This document shows, in pieces, positions 32,160-44,590 of a stretch of 64,000 nt of DNA. The notes below the pieces were generated by a model. That model worked only from the letters and a program-made list of their open reading frames with translations, did no database searches and was not told the DNA's origin. A program made the position numbers and the translations under genes. Position 1 is the first letter of the stretch, and every line of letters begins with the position of its first letter. Source of the stretch: Ilex aquifolium (lineage: Eukaryota > Streptophyta > Magnoliopsida > Aquifoliales > Aquifoliaceae); the NCBI GenBank assembly GCA_951799425.1, contig OX637398.1, forward strand, positions 20,160,270 to 20,224,269, given 5' to 3'.

Positions 32160-35100
32160 AACAAGGACCCAGAAAAGGCGACGACAGTGCATCTAGGTAA
32201 ATATGTGAAGGTGGGAAGAGGAGCAACAAAGGCAGGCAGAAGAAAGGAAGAGAAGGTTTTCTCTGAAGATACCTTGGGTCAATGGTAATAAAGCTAGAAG
32301 GAGGACCATCGCCACCTCGATAATGCATATTGGCGCTTAGGAAAGCTACGGGAGTAGAGAAAGGCAAACAAATGGTAGAGCAAGGGCCCTAGCAAAAAGA
32401 GGTCACCGAGGAACACATGGTGTGCAAGGTGGTGGAACACTTGAAGGCTACTTTGAATATCCCTTCAGAGGCATGCATAGGAGGAAAAGATGACCCAAGT
32501 AGCGGTGAGGACATTGACGATGCCAATCCCATCCAGTTTGGAATTTTGGAGCTCTCGGTCTCCATCAATACAATTTTTTGTTTCTAGCAACCTTCAAGCC
32601 AAAGAATCTACAACCAGAGTTGTTGGAAGGAGATGTTGAAGAAACTAAGGTGGTGGTGTCTACCTTAGTGGACGAAGCATCCCTAATAGATGAAAGTTAG
32701 TGGGACAACATAAGAAAGTTGGCCTAGTGGAAAGTCCGAGGGAAGATTGCGGCAAGACATAGGACAACCTGGTTGGGTTAGTCTACAAAAAATCTACCAA
32801 GCCGACGATGTAGCATCTCAGGCTATTATATATATAGGGTCACCTGGAATGTAGGCTTTTAATCGAATTCTAGTGTACAACTGCAGTAATTAACATCCTT
32901 CCGATTGCAATGATGAATAAGCTCAAAAAAGGGGAAAATACATAATCCCTATATACTTTACAGTAAGCAGCTTCACTAGAGTGAACAAAACTAAGGGAGT
33001 CCTCCCAATTGAGCTAGTTATAGGAAGCAAGGCCAACGTACCACCATTCTTCGTAGTGGAAATGACGACATCTTACAATGCACACTTGGAATGAGATTGG
33101 ATTCATTTGAATGGATACGTTCTCTCTAAGCTACACCAGCGGTTAGTATTGTGGAACCAATAGAAGACAGAGATAATGGCAGTTGACAATACCCCTTTTT
33201 TGTAGCATACCTACATATGGTCGATGAGTGGCTATATAACGAAGGGGGTGGGACCAATAAAGCTTTAGGGCCAAGAAAAGTATGGAAGGCCCAAGGATAT
33301 CGTCTTTCAAATGAACTTAAAGAGTTCAAAGGTCCAATAAGTAGAGGAAGAGGTCCTCTGATTCATAACCATGGTAAGGCCGGACGATGAGGATACTACC
33401 AAAAATCTAGTAAATGATGGAAGTTTACACCGGTGATCATAGGAAGTAGGTTGAAACGGCTTGTGTCGCCAGAATAAGAGCATATTTGGCAAAAAAGGGT
33501 GGTAAGTACCCACCAAGGCACGATAAATATAGTGGATTGTGTAGAGTTTCTTGAGTCAGGGGATATCGATACCGCACCATCCAAACTTAATGATTTGATT
33601 GAAGTTCAAGATCTGCAGCTGGAAGTCAATCTTGGATGGCCAAAAGAAAATAGGTCAGCATTCATCAGCAAACTGCTCGAGCAAAACTTCCAAGCGCAAG
33701 TCATTCATCTGCTTAGAGAGTACATGCACTATTTTACATGGATCTACAAAGTGATTGTCTTGGTTGAGCATCGAATCCTTATCAAGGAAGGATATAGGCC
33801 GACAAAATAGGCTCCGAGGCTAATTTCCAATGAAGTGACTCTGCTGGTGAAAGAAGAGATCTAGCGACTCTTGCAAGAAAAATGTATTCAGGTGGCACGA
33901 TATGTTGAGTGGTTATTGAATATCATGCTTGCAAATAAGAATAATGGCAAGATAAGATCAAGGTATCTTGTAATTATCAAAATCTCAATGCAGCTACCTC
34001 GAAAGATGAATATGTCATGCCAATGGCCGACCAGCTAGTAGATTCTGTGGCCATGAACGCCAACATGTCATTCATGGATGGGACACGCAGGAAATCATCA
34101 AATTTTCATTGCCAAAGAGAATAGACACATGACTACATTCAGGTGCCCTATATTAATAAGGAATTTCAAGTGGATGGTAAAGCCTTTCGGACTAAATAAT
34201 GTAGGAGCAACCTATTAGCAAGCAATAAATACCATCTTTCATGATATAATTGACAAGGTCATCGAGGTCTTTATTGATGACGTCAGAGTCCAAACACAAA
34301 GGATGAAGGACCACCTGAGCGACTTAAAATTCATCTTCAAGAGGATGCTTGTGCATCAATTAAAGATAAATCCCTTGAAATGCGCATTCGAAGTATCTTT
34401 TGGGAACTTCCTAGGTTTCCTGGTGCACAAGAAATGGATTGAGGTAGAAAAAAACAAGGCTATGGCAATCATAGAGTCCATCTTGCCAAAGACCAAGAAG
34501 GAGTTGCAATGCCTGAATGGTCAAATTAACTTTCTCAGGTGTTTCATAGCCAACTACGCATAGAAGGTTTAGACATTCTCGCCACTCCTCAAATTGAAAG
34601 AAGCTGAGGACTTTAGGTTGGAAGCAGAACACAAGGAAGCTTTTTAGCATATCAAAGGATACTTGGCAAACTCGCCAGTTCTTATGCCACCCATAAAGGA
34701 TAGGCCAATGTTATTGTATGTACCAGCCACCCATGAGTCAATTGGGTGCTTGTTGGGCCAAAATAATGGTACAAGCAAAGGGCCAACCAATTATTATTTG
34801 AGTTGAATTTTGACTTCGTTGAGTAACACTATATGCCAATGAGAAACTCTGTTTGGCTTTGTTCTTCACATCACAAAAGTTGAGAATATAAATTATTTCA
34901 GTTTTGGTGTATGTTATTGCACATACAGATATGATTAAATACATCACGACAAGGCTAATACTGAGAGGTCATATTTGTATATGGGTGTTAGCAATAATGG
35001 AATTTTCACTACATTACTTGCCACAACGCACCATCAAAACCTAACCTTGGCTGAATTTCTAGTGGACCATCCTTGTGTAGAAATCGAACAAGACACACAA

Positions 35101-35324
35101 GATTCCCTTAGTCTGTTAGGAGTACCCATTATGTCACTAATGCTATAGAATTTAAAATTCGATGCATTGCAGACTCGAACATCTGCAGAGGTCGGGGTTA
35201 TCATAATATCACCCCAAGACCACGAAACACAATTTTCATTCAAGTTAGAATTTGAATGCACAAACAATCTAGCCGAAATGAAGCACTAATTATCGTCTTA
35301 TAAATCCTATTAGGATTTGGAATG
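32160..35324 (+). pseudogene. Tat element T2: linker, protease, RT, RNase H (first part)
   Basis: Plus-strand readings begin near 32160 and include E-L-L-E-G-D-V-E-E-T (32612-32644). A Tat-type protease region follows at about 32870-33220 (V-I-N-I-L-P-I-A-M-M, G-V-L-P-I-E-L-V-I-G-S-K-A). RT lies at about 33810-34560 with V-F-I-D-D-V (active site intact, about 34269-34286), H-L-S-D-L-K-F-I-F-K-R-M and N-F-L-G-F-L-V-H. RNase H follows to 35324, with A-E-F-L-V-D-H-P-C and F-E-C-T-N-N-L-A-E. Gag and 5' LTR are missing. About a dozen stops. The element continues at 45453 after E2. Confidence 0.82.
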
Positions 35325-35329
35325 TCTAC
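35325..35329. repeat. Target site duplication of E2, left copy (TCTAC)
   Basis: TCTAC precedes the LTR start TGATTCGC at 35330 and is repeated exactly at 45448-45452. Confidence 0.9.
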
Positions 35330-36859
35330 TGATTCGCACTATTTTATGATCTGAATTATATTATACACCTAAGTATAAGTGGCCGAATTGTAGTTTTCTC
35401 GGTTTAAGTCCCAGTATCGATCCCACAAAGAGTTTGAGTAACTTAGAATAAAAAATAAAAAGAACATTAAAGTTGTTGTTTAAAGCACTGTAACAATTGA
35501 TAGCTTGTGATGTGAGCTTAGATTGATAACTAGTTTACTTTAAATAAATGCAGAGATAAGCTTGTTAATGACAATAATATAAAAGATACCCCTTAGTTTA
35601 GAGGATCCCATATACTTTATATCGGTTAAATACTGGAAATGCTACCTTATAGCAATTAACTTCCATGTTACTGGCAAGTTAACCGGTAGGTCTGATGTAT
35701 ACAAACCATCACACAACAACTTCTTAGGTTAGTTGGTGGTATTAGTCATAACACAACAACTTCTTAGGTTAGATGGTTATGATTCATGACAATTGATTAA
35801 TCCAAGCACACTAGAAGGACAAGCCATTCATGAGGAATACTTGAATTATTTAATTGATCTTTTGATAGTAAGTGCGTACATAATAAATCATAACTCAACA
35901 ACTTCTTAGGTTAGCTGGTGGTATTAGTCATAACCGATAGGAACACCGTGGTTGTTTAACTAGCAGGTCGATGATGCACCGATGACATAATTCCAGGCAC
36001 ATCACCGAAACTACGTACATCGTTGTATCATGCATGAAGCGTATAATACATATATAGATAAAGATATAAATAAAACATCAACATTTCCATAATCTAATCG
36101 ATAATATACATATGTTCACCCTTCACCGAAGGGTATAAACGACTACTCACACCCCATCGCTACTGACAAGCAAAGAGTGCGGGTATTCGTCATTGCAACT
36201 AAAATGAAAACACAAACTCTAAAACTTCTTTCACAAGGAACACTTGAAACACAACCACTTTTATTATAAATTAAAACAACAAAGTGGCGGTAGTTCAACT
36301 ATCCGAATAGAAAGACTAAACATAAATGTAGAAATACAGAATATCGGTATAGAACAGACCGGCTATGACTTTTTCAATTTTTCTTTCTGTCTTTCTTTCT
36401 CTTTTTCTTTCTCTCTTTGGCTCTTGGGTGGCCGGCCTTGTAGAAAGGAAGGAGGGGACCCCTATTTATAGGCAAATAAGGAAGCACGAGGTGGAGGATC
36501 AAGCCAAGCCACCTAGCTTGGCTATCCGGACCCCCCCCCCCCCCATCACCATCTAGATGGCGATGACTAGCAGCAGGGGCATGTGTCATGTTCTTGGTGT
36601 TCGTGGTGTCTTGCAGCAGGGGCATGTGTCACATTCTGGAGCTTCCATGTGTCGCTTTTACACTTTGGTCTTTCGTTGTTTCCAGCTTTGCAAGTTTACC
36701 TCATATTCTCCTGTATTTCTGTATTAGACCTTGAAATTCAAACATAAAGTATTTAAAACTTTAATTTACGCACAAACCCTAATTCAAAATGTTTAATTGT
36801 TTTATCTTACAAAGTTAATTACTTAATCATTTTTGATTACACATAATTAGGGTTAATCA
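35330..36859 (-). mobile_element. E2 3' LTR (1530 bp)
   Basis: In plus view it runs from TGATTCGCACTATTTTATG to AATTAGGGTTAATCA. A minus-strand TATA box TATAAATAGG lies at 36461-36472. A degenerate 22-bp palindrome (CTAG centre) is at 36544-36565, next to a run of C. It is about 300 bp shorter than the 5' LTR because a repeat-containing block (around 44170-44560) is missing. Confidence 0.9.
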
Positions 36860-38640
36860 TACCCCCCAACTTAAACTTTACTAATCCCTAGTAAACGTAA
36901 ATTATTTCACAAAATAAAAATAACATGACAGAAATAAAATCATTTTCATAGATTTTTTCACGATTGCATTTAGCATATTCAACAAGTCGTTGAACCCCTA
37001 GGTTATCCCTAGTGGACGAGTTTTGTCTCGTGAAGGTTTTCAGTGAAGCTGCCTACAAACTTCAGTAGTTAGGAGTTTATAACTCATATTTTTCACAATT
37101 AAAATTAAATCAGTATTCCTGTGTATTGTTACAATATTTCCTTTTTCTGATCACTACAAGAGTAACACACGTTAGTTGTAACATTATCTATATATTTTTA
37201 TCAAAACTTGTGTGTGTGTGTACTGATTTCTTTTGTTTCAAAAATCACTCAAGAAATATTACCATCTTTCATGGTAGTCTTGATGTCAATCCTTTCCTGA
37301 AATACCCTCAGCAAAGAATACACATATGTTATAGTAACTATTCTCTCAATTGTTACATGTGATTCGAATATTGTTAACAAATCAAATAATATCACATGTA
37401 ATATATTTGAAGAACGGGTATCTGAATAAAATTAAAATTTGACATAATCTCATGACTGGATATCAACACTATATTAGACATATTATCAACATTCTTCTGT
37501 TTTGGATTGATAGGATAGGATTAATATAGACATATAATTTCTAGAATAAAAAAGGACATTCTTTGGGTTGTAATGTGGCCATTGGTTTAGGGTTTAAGAA
37601 ATGACGTCTATGGGATTCAAAAGCTACCATTTCTTTGTATTGTGGCACACCTCTTCTTAGCTTTCTAAGACTTTGCATATTCATCCTTTTATTTTTCCAT
37701 TTTTCACTTTCTTGGCTATTTTCTTTTTGTTTTTCTTTTCTTTGAATAGCCAATACTCTTTTCTTTTCTTTTCACTGTTTTGTTTCCTTCTCCTTTTGTT
37801 TTTCTATATCATACTGATTTAAAATAGGATGTAAGAAAATTAGATAGCAAAAGTAGGTTTAATCTATTTTCATGTACCTCGAGTATTTTATGGGTTTCAT
37901 GAAAATAATTTATACTCTTTCAGGCTCAATCATGGTTGACTAAGGATATAATTTTGTAAAAGAAATGGTCAAGGCTCAAGTTAATCAAAAATGGCCTAAG
38001 ATCATTTTTCAGAAATTATTCATCTGTATGAATTCTACATAAAAGAATTTCAAGGATAATGCTAATAATACGATCTAACAAGTGCCAATCAAAACAATAA
38101 TTAATGAGATTATTCAAAGAAAGTTTACTGTAGAATCGAAGATGTTTATTTGAGTAGATGTAGAATATCTCTCCAAGGAAGATTGGCTCAAATTCTTCAA
38201 TTGGTTATACATCTCCACTAAATATGTAAATAGAGTAATATTTAACAAGTTTTCTGAAATAATTAAATCTATTCGTGCTGTAACAGAATAAGTTCAAACA
38301 AAAATATTAAGATAATATACAACTAAAATATGAAAATCCCGCGTGATCAGATTAAGGCTATTTTCACAAAGCATAGGAATATTAACCTAATTCAACTGTA
38401 AATTATATGAAATAATCCTCCTAACGGAATTAACATGAGTTGCATATTAATTATCAAAAACTAGTTAAACACAAACAAGTTCAAAACAAACAACATGGTT
38501 AAAACATAAAGTAACTTTAAATTTAAGTGCTTAAAGTAAAAGTGCATAATGTAAAAGATGAGTGAAAGATAGCAAATTGTTTTGTAGAATCTCCAGTCTG
38601 TTTAGGAAGTAGAAAATCCTATGTTGCAGTGATCTCTAAA
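36860..38640 (-). other. E2 3' non-coding tract and PPT
   Basis: The minus-strand polypurine tract AAGTTGGGGGGTA (about 36860-36873) abuts the LTR. The next 1.5 kb lacks ORFs but shares ordered blocks with E1 (13995-15545) and E3 (56534-57960). Near 38340 (ATCCCGCGTGATC) the similarity with E1 ends at the solo-LTR insertion. Confidence 0.7.
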
Positions 38641-38658
38641 TAACTTCAAAAGTTCAGC

Positions 38659-39714
38659 TTAATTCTGCTCATATTCATCCATGCGTTTGTTGATTTGAGT
38701 AATGCTGGTCTCCATCCCTAATAAGATCTGTCTATTAGTTCTATCATCTACCCGTATATATGACTGATCCTCTTGTGGCTGTTGTTGTTCTTGTGGGAAG
38801 AATTCTTCAGGTACCTGGAATGGCTCTTCTGGTTGTGCAGGTGGTGCTTCAGGTTGGTCTTCCAGTTGTCCTCCATGACTCTTTTTGAATGAAGTTTTAT
38901 CCAATGCTCCAAAATAGTCAACTGTCTTCCACATTGGATTAATGATTACACCTTCATTCCTGCATAGCTGAGAAACTAACATAGCATATGAGAGTGATGG
39001 TTTCTTTCTATCCACCGCAAGTATCATTTGGTCCATGATTAAGTTTGGTAGGTCAATTGTGTGTCACATCCCAAATGCATATAAGAAATAAGTTTGCTCA
39101 GTATAAATTTGATTCTTTTGAGTTCAGGATAGCAAACTGTACACTGTTATCAAATTTAGAATGCGGTATTTGTCTGTTAAATCCCCTTACTTTATATATT
39201 TGTTTGGTCTACCCCAAACAAATTCTAGATTACCTATCACTTCTCTTCCTATGACATTCAAATCAGGTAATTCAGTATAAGGATATTGTGGGTTCTCTTG
39301 TCTTTGTATGGGTTGAAAAAAATCAGCTATAGTAACCGTTGTAACTTGAAAAACAATACCCCTTACGAATACACGTAATTGTCTTTCTCCAATTATATCA
39401 GCATTACTATAAAATTCACGAACTAAACAGTTATAGGCAGGATCAGATAATCTAACATAATGTAACCATCCTCTTGCATTAAGAATTTGTTTTATTCCTA
39501 TATTCTTAAAATCTTCATAAATAACCGGTCGTTCAGAAATGATAGTTTTGGAGATAAAGTGAGCATCATACCAGGCCTGTTGTTGAAAATTCTCAAATAT
39601 CACCTCATTGTAGATATTTCTTTGATAAGGTTGTTGTGGAGGTGCTTGAAGTGGTGGAGATTGATCCCTTCGTGCTTGGCTTGAAGATCCTCTTGCTCTT
39701 CGTCTTGAATCCAT
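38659..39714 (-). pseudogene. Plant transposon-protein ORF (Transposase_32-like) in E2
   Basis: The minus-strand ORF starts M-D-S-R-R-R-A-R-G-S-S at 39714. It runs through G-W-L-H-Y-V-R, L-V-R-E-F-Y-S-N-A, V-R-G-I-V-F-Q-V and I-A-D-F-F-Q-P to 39187. After a few stops the same protein continues (D-L-P-N-L-I-M-D-Q-M-I, L-S-Y-A-M-L-V-S-Q-L) at 39036-38659, with a Pro/Gln/Glu-rich tail. The pattern fits the 'putative plant transposon protein' domain (PF20167 as I recall it), whose function is unknown. The stops near 39180, 39120 and 39065 are probably secondary. The ORF has its own upstream TATA and palindromes. E1 and E3 lack it. Confidence 0.7.
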
Positions 39715-39919
39715 GTTTTTCTTGATTTCTCTTCAAATACTCCGTTTCAACTTATTTCAATCGGTATATATCTTCAAAATGTGATGGGTAAGTGAATAAG
39801 CGGAGAAAATTTGAAGAAAAACGGTTGAGTGTAGTAGATTTGAGGGCTATTCTTTGGAGAATTTTGACTTTTTCGTATTTGGTTTGCGAGGGAAATTGAA
39901 CTGGTCGGTTTTCTGCATG

Positions 39920-39980
39920 GAGAAGGTATATATAGAAGCATTATCGTCCGGACGCTAGTCCCACCGTCTGGACGGTGCTA
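39920..39980 (-). promoter_or_regulatory. Putative internal promoter of the E2 transposon-protein ORF
   Basis: On the minus strand, two CCGG/CCAG-centred palindromes (CACCGTCCAGACGGTG at 39962-39977 with one mismatched pair, CGTCCGGACG at 39945-39954, perfect) precede a TATA box (TATATATA, 39927-39934). The ORF start is about 210 bp downstream at 39714. The same palindrome type lies upstream of the LTR TATA boxes in E1 and E2. Confidence 0.55.
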
Positions 39981-40231
39981 TCTGACTGGTTTTTGGTTTG
40001 CAACTGCAGACTGTTTCTCTGATCTTCTGCATTTTTCTCTTTTTCTTGTAAATTACTGCAGTTTACAAAATTAGATACAATTTTATATATTCTATAAACT
40101 TTGCTAACCACTCTTTTTTTTTTTTTTCAAAGAATTTTTTTTTTTTACTAATTTTCTTATTAATCTATATTTATTTACATTTATTTACAGCTATGTATAG
40201 TTATTCCAAAATTATACATCAATTGATCACA

Positions 40232-40625
40232 TAGATTCAGAGTCAGAACTTTCTTGATCAATAACACCAGTGACACGGTTAACTTCACTTCTCACGTATC
40301 TTGTTAACATAGGAGTAGAATAGGATGGCGCCTCAGGATAATCCTTACTCTGCCCATACCTAATTCACCGAAGACGATCGACCTGAAATTTGTTCTGCAC
40401 ACTGATTATATTGTCTCAAATGTTCTATACGACCACATCTTACACAACCTCTGAGACGATTTGCTCGTCGGTGTTTAGTATATGTATTTTTTCCACACAT
40501 GGGTTTTGCTTGACTTTCAAAAATTTATAAATTTCTAACATATCTAGTTTTTTGCATGATCAATGCATGTATATCTTTTGGAAAGTGACGTAGTAAAATT
40601 AAACTTAACCAAAATAATTTTTCGT
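40232..40625 (-). pseudogene. Small Arg/Cys zinc-finger ORF, decayed (E2)
   Basis: Minus-strand reading: K-L-F-W-L-S-L, D-I-H-A-L-I-M-Q-K, Q-A-K-P-M-C-G-K-N. An Arg-rich run H-R-R-A-N-R-L-R-G-C-V-R-C-G-R-I follows, with the finger C-x2-C-x4-H-x6-C near 40465-40400. The C-terminus is G-Q-S-K-D-Y-P, P-M-L-T-R-Y-V-R-S-E. One stop near 40515 and one frameshift near 40375 break the frame. It parallels the intact E3 protein along its whole length. The finger residues survive. A DNA- or RNA-binding role is inferred from the basic, Cys-rich composition. Confidence 0.65.
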
Positions 40626-40779
40626 CCATTTTTCAAATTTTAAGAAGAAAGAAAGAAAAAAATTAAAAATGACTAAAAAATTTATTGAAAATTGACTCAC
40701 TTTCTAGTTCTTTAATGTATGTCAATTATAAAGACGAACAAATTTATAAAAACAAACAAACAAAAATATTTTAACTTAT

Positions 40780-40815
40780 GTCCCCTCGCCCCAATTTAAA
40801 TTAAACATTATTCTC
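40780..40815 (-). promoter_or_regulatory. Internal PPT-like tract (E2)
   Basis: The minus strand has GTGAGAATAATGTTTAATTT followed by AAATTGGGGCGAGGGG. It lies between the end of protease and the zinc-finger ORF, where pol would be expected to end in an autonomous relative. Confidence 0.5.
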
Positions 40816-40985
40816 ACTATATAAGATGAAAATAGAAAATTGCTAATTTGGTCTTGCAGCGAAAGATATTTATAATATAAAATTCTAATAAAAAAAAAAC
40901 AAACAAATAAACTATACAAAAGACATAAAAACACAAAAGAAAGAAAATTCTAACTACTCTATACAAAAAGTGCATAGAAGATAGA

Positions 40986-41775
40986 TCAATCGGGCTTAAG
41001 TTCCCAAGTAGAATTTCTTACATTCCCTGATACTTTCTGTGAAGAATTTAACAAATCAACATAAAATTGCACATCAGGATTTCCACTATCAATAACAGAA
41101 TTAATTAAACAGACTTGTAGAGGGTCAGAATAACAAAATGTGTTAAATTTTTCCTCTACAATCTCATCAATTTCATCTACCTCACAAATTTCTTCCTTCT
41201 CACCTGGGTGCTTTATCACATTAAAGATGTTCAATTCACTGGTCATATTTCCAAATGAAAGCTTCATGACTCCATTCCTATAATTTATTAATGCATTTGA
41301 TGTACCTAGGAATGGTCGACCTAAAATTAGAGGTATGTATTCAGATGCACATGCCTGACAACATGGCTCTGTGTCTATAACAATAAAATCTGCTTAAAAA
41401 TAGAATTGATCAACTTGGACAATAACATATTCCACAACTCCTCGTGGAGTTTTTATTGATTGGTCTGCTAGTTGTAATTTAATACTGGAAGGTTTTAACT
41501 CACTTAATCCTAATTGTGTATATACTGAATATGGCATTAAATTACAACTAGATCCAAGATCTAGCAGGACTTGTTTAATTCAAAAATTTCCAATGAGGCA
41601 TGTGATTGTAGGACTACCCGGATCTTTGTACTTAAGAAGCATATCATTCTGTATTATAGTATTAATTTGTTCAGTTAAAAATGTTTTCTTTTGTACATTA
41701 GTTCTTCTTTTTATTGTGCAAAGATTTTTTAAAAATTTAGCATAAATCGGAACTCTTTTTATTGCATCCAACAAA
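40986..41775 (-). pseudogene. Aspartic protease region of E2
   Basis: The minus strand carries D-L-G-S-S-C-N-L-M-P-Y-S (about 41560-41530) and L-Q-L-A-D-Q-S-I-K, then the tail G-V-M-K-L-S-F-G-N-M-T-S-E-L-N (about 41277-41230). An acidic C-terminus ends W-E-L-K-P-D at 40986. A stop lies between D-Q-F-Y-F and A-D-F-I-V near 41395, and the frame changes at 41790 from gag. The tail ends about 170 bp before the internal PPT-like tract, with no RT in between. Confidence 0.8.
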
Positions 41776-41792
41776 GGAATATTAATCTTTAC

Positions 41793-43490
41793 CTATTTAA
41801 ATAACTCGAGAATATCAGATTGATCTTTTTCGGATGAAAGTTTTTTGACCCTTTGAGGAAAAAGTAAAAGAATAGGACATGGATGATCTTTTTTACTCTG
41901 TACTTCTTCTTGCTTTTTGACTAAAGGTTCAAGTTCAAGTAGTTCGTTTACCGGAATTGACTTACGTATTTTCTTTGGAATCTTAGGTTTAATAGTTTTA
42001 TCAATTATCTTACCACTTCTTAGTGTTGTGATCGCTTGTACGTGACTTGGCAAGGTTTCAAATGATACAAAATTAGCTTGATTCTGACTTGGTGGAGGTT
42101 TAGGTTGAGATGAAAACTTTCCTTTCTCTGACGTACTTAAAAATTGGGTCAACTTAGCTAGATGACTCTTAATGTCTTCAATACTTTGTGAAGTTTGAGC
42201 TTTAAAATCATTAAAAGCTTGAGTTGTTTGAGTATTAAAATTCATTTGAATTTGAATGAATTGATTCATATTATCTTCCAGAGTTCTTTTCTGAAGAGGT
42301 TGATACAGTTGATATTGTTGTTGATTTTGTAGTTGTGGTGGACCTTGTGTTTGATTTGTAGGCTGTGTATTTCTCCAACTAAAATTTGGATGATTTCTCC
42401 ATCCTGGATTGTAAGTCTCAGAATATGGATTTGAATACGGTTTAGTATAAGTTGGAACAGCATTTGATTGTTCAATTAAGACTTCTTTAAATGCAGGTAT
42501 AGTTGGACATTTCCCAACAGTATGTCCTGACAACGCACAAATTTCACATACTTGATCAGTAGAAGAAACAACAGATACTTGCTTAACTTTTTTCATTTTC
42601 AGGGCTTCTAGTTTTCGAGATAGATTAGCCATTTTAGCTCTTAAATCATCATCGTCTTTCAAAATATATTTTCCTCTTTCAGATGTAGATGACTTATTTT
42701 CCACAATATTTGAAGAAGTCGAGTTCCACATCTGGGAACTCTCTGAAATAGTATCAAAAAATTGAAATACTTCTTCAGGGTTTTTATTCATAAATTCTTC
42801 TTGGACCATCATTTCAACAAATTGTCGCATTGTGGATGGAAGAGCATCATAGAAAAACCCGACTAACGTCCAGTTTTCAAATGCATGATGTGCACAAGCT
42901 TGGAGAAGATCTTTAAATCTTTCCCAACATTGATAAAAAGTTTCTTTTTCTTTTAAAGCAAAATTTATTATTTGACGTCTTAATGCATTGGTACGATGCC
43001 TAGGAAAAAACTTTTTAAAGAACTCAGTTTGTAAAACTTGCCAACTTGTGATAGAATTTGCTCTTAAAGAGTTAAACCATAGTTTAGCTTTATTTTTCAA
43101 TGAGAAAGGAAAAAGTTTTAATCTGACCAGTTCATAATTATCTTGCAAAGTTCCACAGACTTTTTAAAATTCTTTTATATGAACGTAAGGATTTTCAGTT
43201 TCTAAACCATGGAACTGTGGTAGTAACTGTATTGTTCCTGGTTTAATATTAATATTTGGAGCGTCTGTTGGAAAAACAAAACATGACGGGACATTAGTTC
43301 TGGTAGGATGTAAATATTCTTTTAACGGTCTGACATTTTGAACTACTTCTTGTTCTCTAGCTTCTTCCTCCCTAGTTACGTTTTGAGTCATACTTAAGTC
43401 AAAAGATTCTTGTGTAGAAGAAGATGAAGAAGATGATGAAGACGAATGAGATGACTGATTTACCGAACCTACTGATGAATGAACAGACAT
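41793..43490 (-). pseudogene. Athila-type gag of E2, nearly intact
   Basis: Two open segments (43490-43164, 108 aa; 43148-41793, 451 aa) are separated by a stop near 43162. The N-terminus is Ser-rich (a run of ten Ser), then V-Q-N-V-R-P-L-K-E-Y and L-L-P-Q-F-H-G-L. The capsid region shows V-R-L-K-L-F-P-F-S-L, L-Q-T-E-F-F-K-K-F-F-P and E-T-F-Y-Q-C-W-E-R-F-K-D-L. The canonical zinc knuckle C-E-I-C-A-L-S-G-H-T-V-G-K-C follows at about 42555-42510, then a Pro/Gln-rich, N-P-G-W-R-N-H-P-N-F-S-W-R-N linker. It is the best-preserved gag in the window. Apart from the stop it could form particles, which fits a gag-bearing element mobilised by pol supplied in trans. Confidence 0.88.
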
Positions 43491-43589
43491 AGACTATTAA
43501 AAACAAACAAACAAACAAACTATAAACATACAATACAGATAAACAAATATATTTTTTTTGCTTTTTTTTTTTTTTAAATTACCATAACT

Positions 43590-43606
43590 CCCCGGCAACG
43601 GCGCCA
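43590..43606 (-). promoter_or_regulatory. Primer-binding site of E2 (perfect tRNA-Asp match)
   Basis: The minus-strand TGGCGCCGTTGCCGGGG is exactly complementary to the CCA-tailed 3' end of plant tRNA-Asp. It starts 6 bases from the LTR end at 43613. Confidence 0.92.
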
Positions 43607-43999
43607 AAAACTTGATTCGCACTATTTTGTGATATGAATTATAATATATACCCAAATATAAGTGGTTGAAATGTACTTTTCTCGGTTTAAGTCCAAGTAT
43701 CGATCCCACGAAGAGTTTGAGTAACTTAGAATAAAAAAAAAACAAAATAAAAAGAACATTAAAGTTGTTGTTTAAAGTAGTGTAACAGTTGATAGCTTGT
43801 GATGTGAGCTTAGATTGATAACTAGTTTACTTTAAAAAAATGAAGAGATAAGCTTGTTAATGACAATAATATAAAAGATACCCTTTAGTTTAGAGAATCA
43901 CATATGTTTTATATCGGTTAAATACTGAAAATATTACCTTACAACAATTTACTTCCATATTACTGGAAAATTAACCGGTAGGTCTGATATATATAAACC

Positions 44000-44590
44000 A
44001 TCACACAACAACTTCTTAGGTTAGTTGGTGGTATTAGTTATAACACAACAACTTCTTAGGTTAGCTAGTTATGATTCATGACAATTGATTAATCCAAGCA
44101 CACCAGAAGGAAAAACCATTCATGAGGAATACTTGAATTATTCAATTGATCTTTTGATAGTAAGTGCGTACATAATAAACCATAACTCAACAACTTCTTA
44201 GGTTATCTGGTGGTATTAGTCATAACACAACAATTTCTTAGGTTAGCTGGTTATAGATGTGCCAATTAACTAATCCGAGTAAACCAGAAGGACAAGTCAT
44301 TCTTGAGGAATACTTGAATTACTCAATAGGTCATCTGTGATATATATATACCAGTTAAACATCCTCAGCGTTTCGGTGTAGGACTAGCCATACCGGTAGG
44401 AACACCGTGGTTGTTAGACTGACAATATAGTTATATATAGTAATTAAACAACCCTAATAACCCAGAAGGACGAGCCATTCATGAGGATCATTTAGGTTTT
44501 GTACCATGCATTAGTAGAACATCCTCAGCATTCCGGTGGAGGACTAGCCATACCGATAGGAACACCGTGGTTGTTTAACTGGCAGGTTGA
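44000..44590. repeat. Imperfect internal repeats in the E2 5' LTR
   Basis: Blocks built of ACAACTTCTTAGGTTAGCTG, CCAGAAGGACAAGCCATTC and CATCCTCAGC..TTCGG.GTAGGACTAGCCATACC recur two to four times. The 3' LTR keeps fewer copies (35715-35950), which explains the 305-bp length difference. Confidence 0.7.

Noticed and set aside
43590..43606. Possible tRNA-Asp gene
   Set aside because: Only the 3' terminal 17 bases including CCA are present, at the position of a retroelement primer-binding site. There is no cloverleaf.
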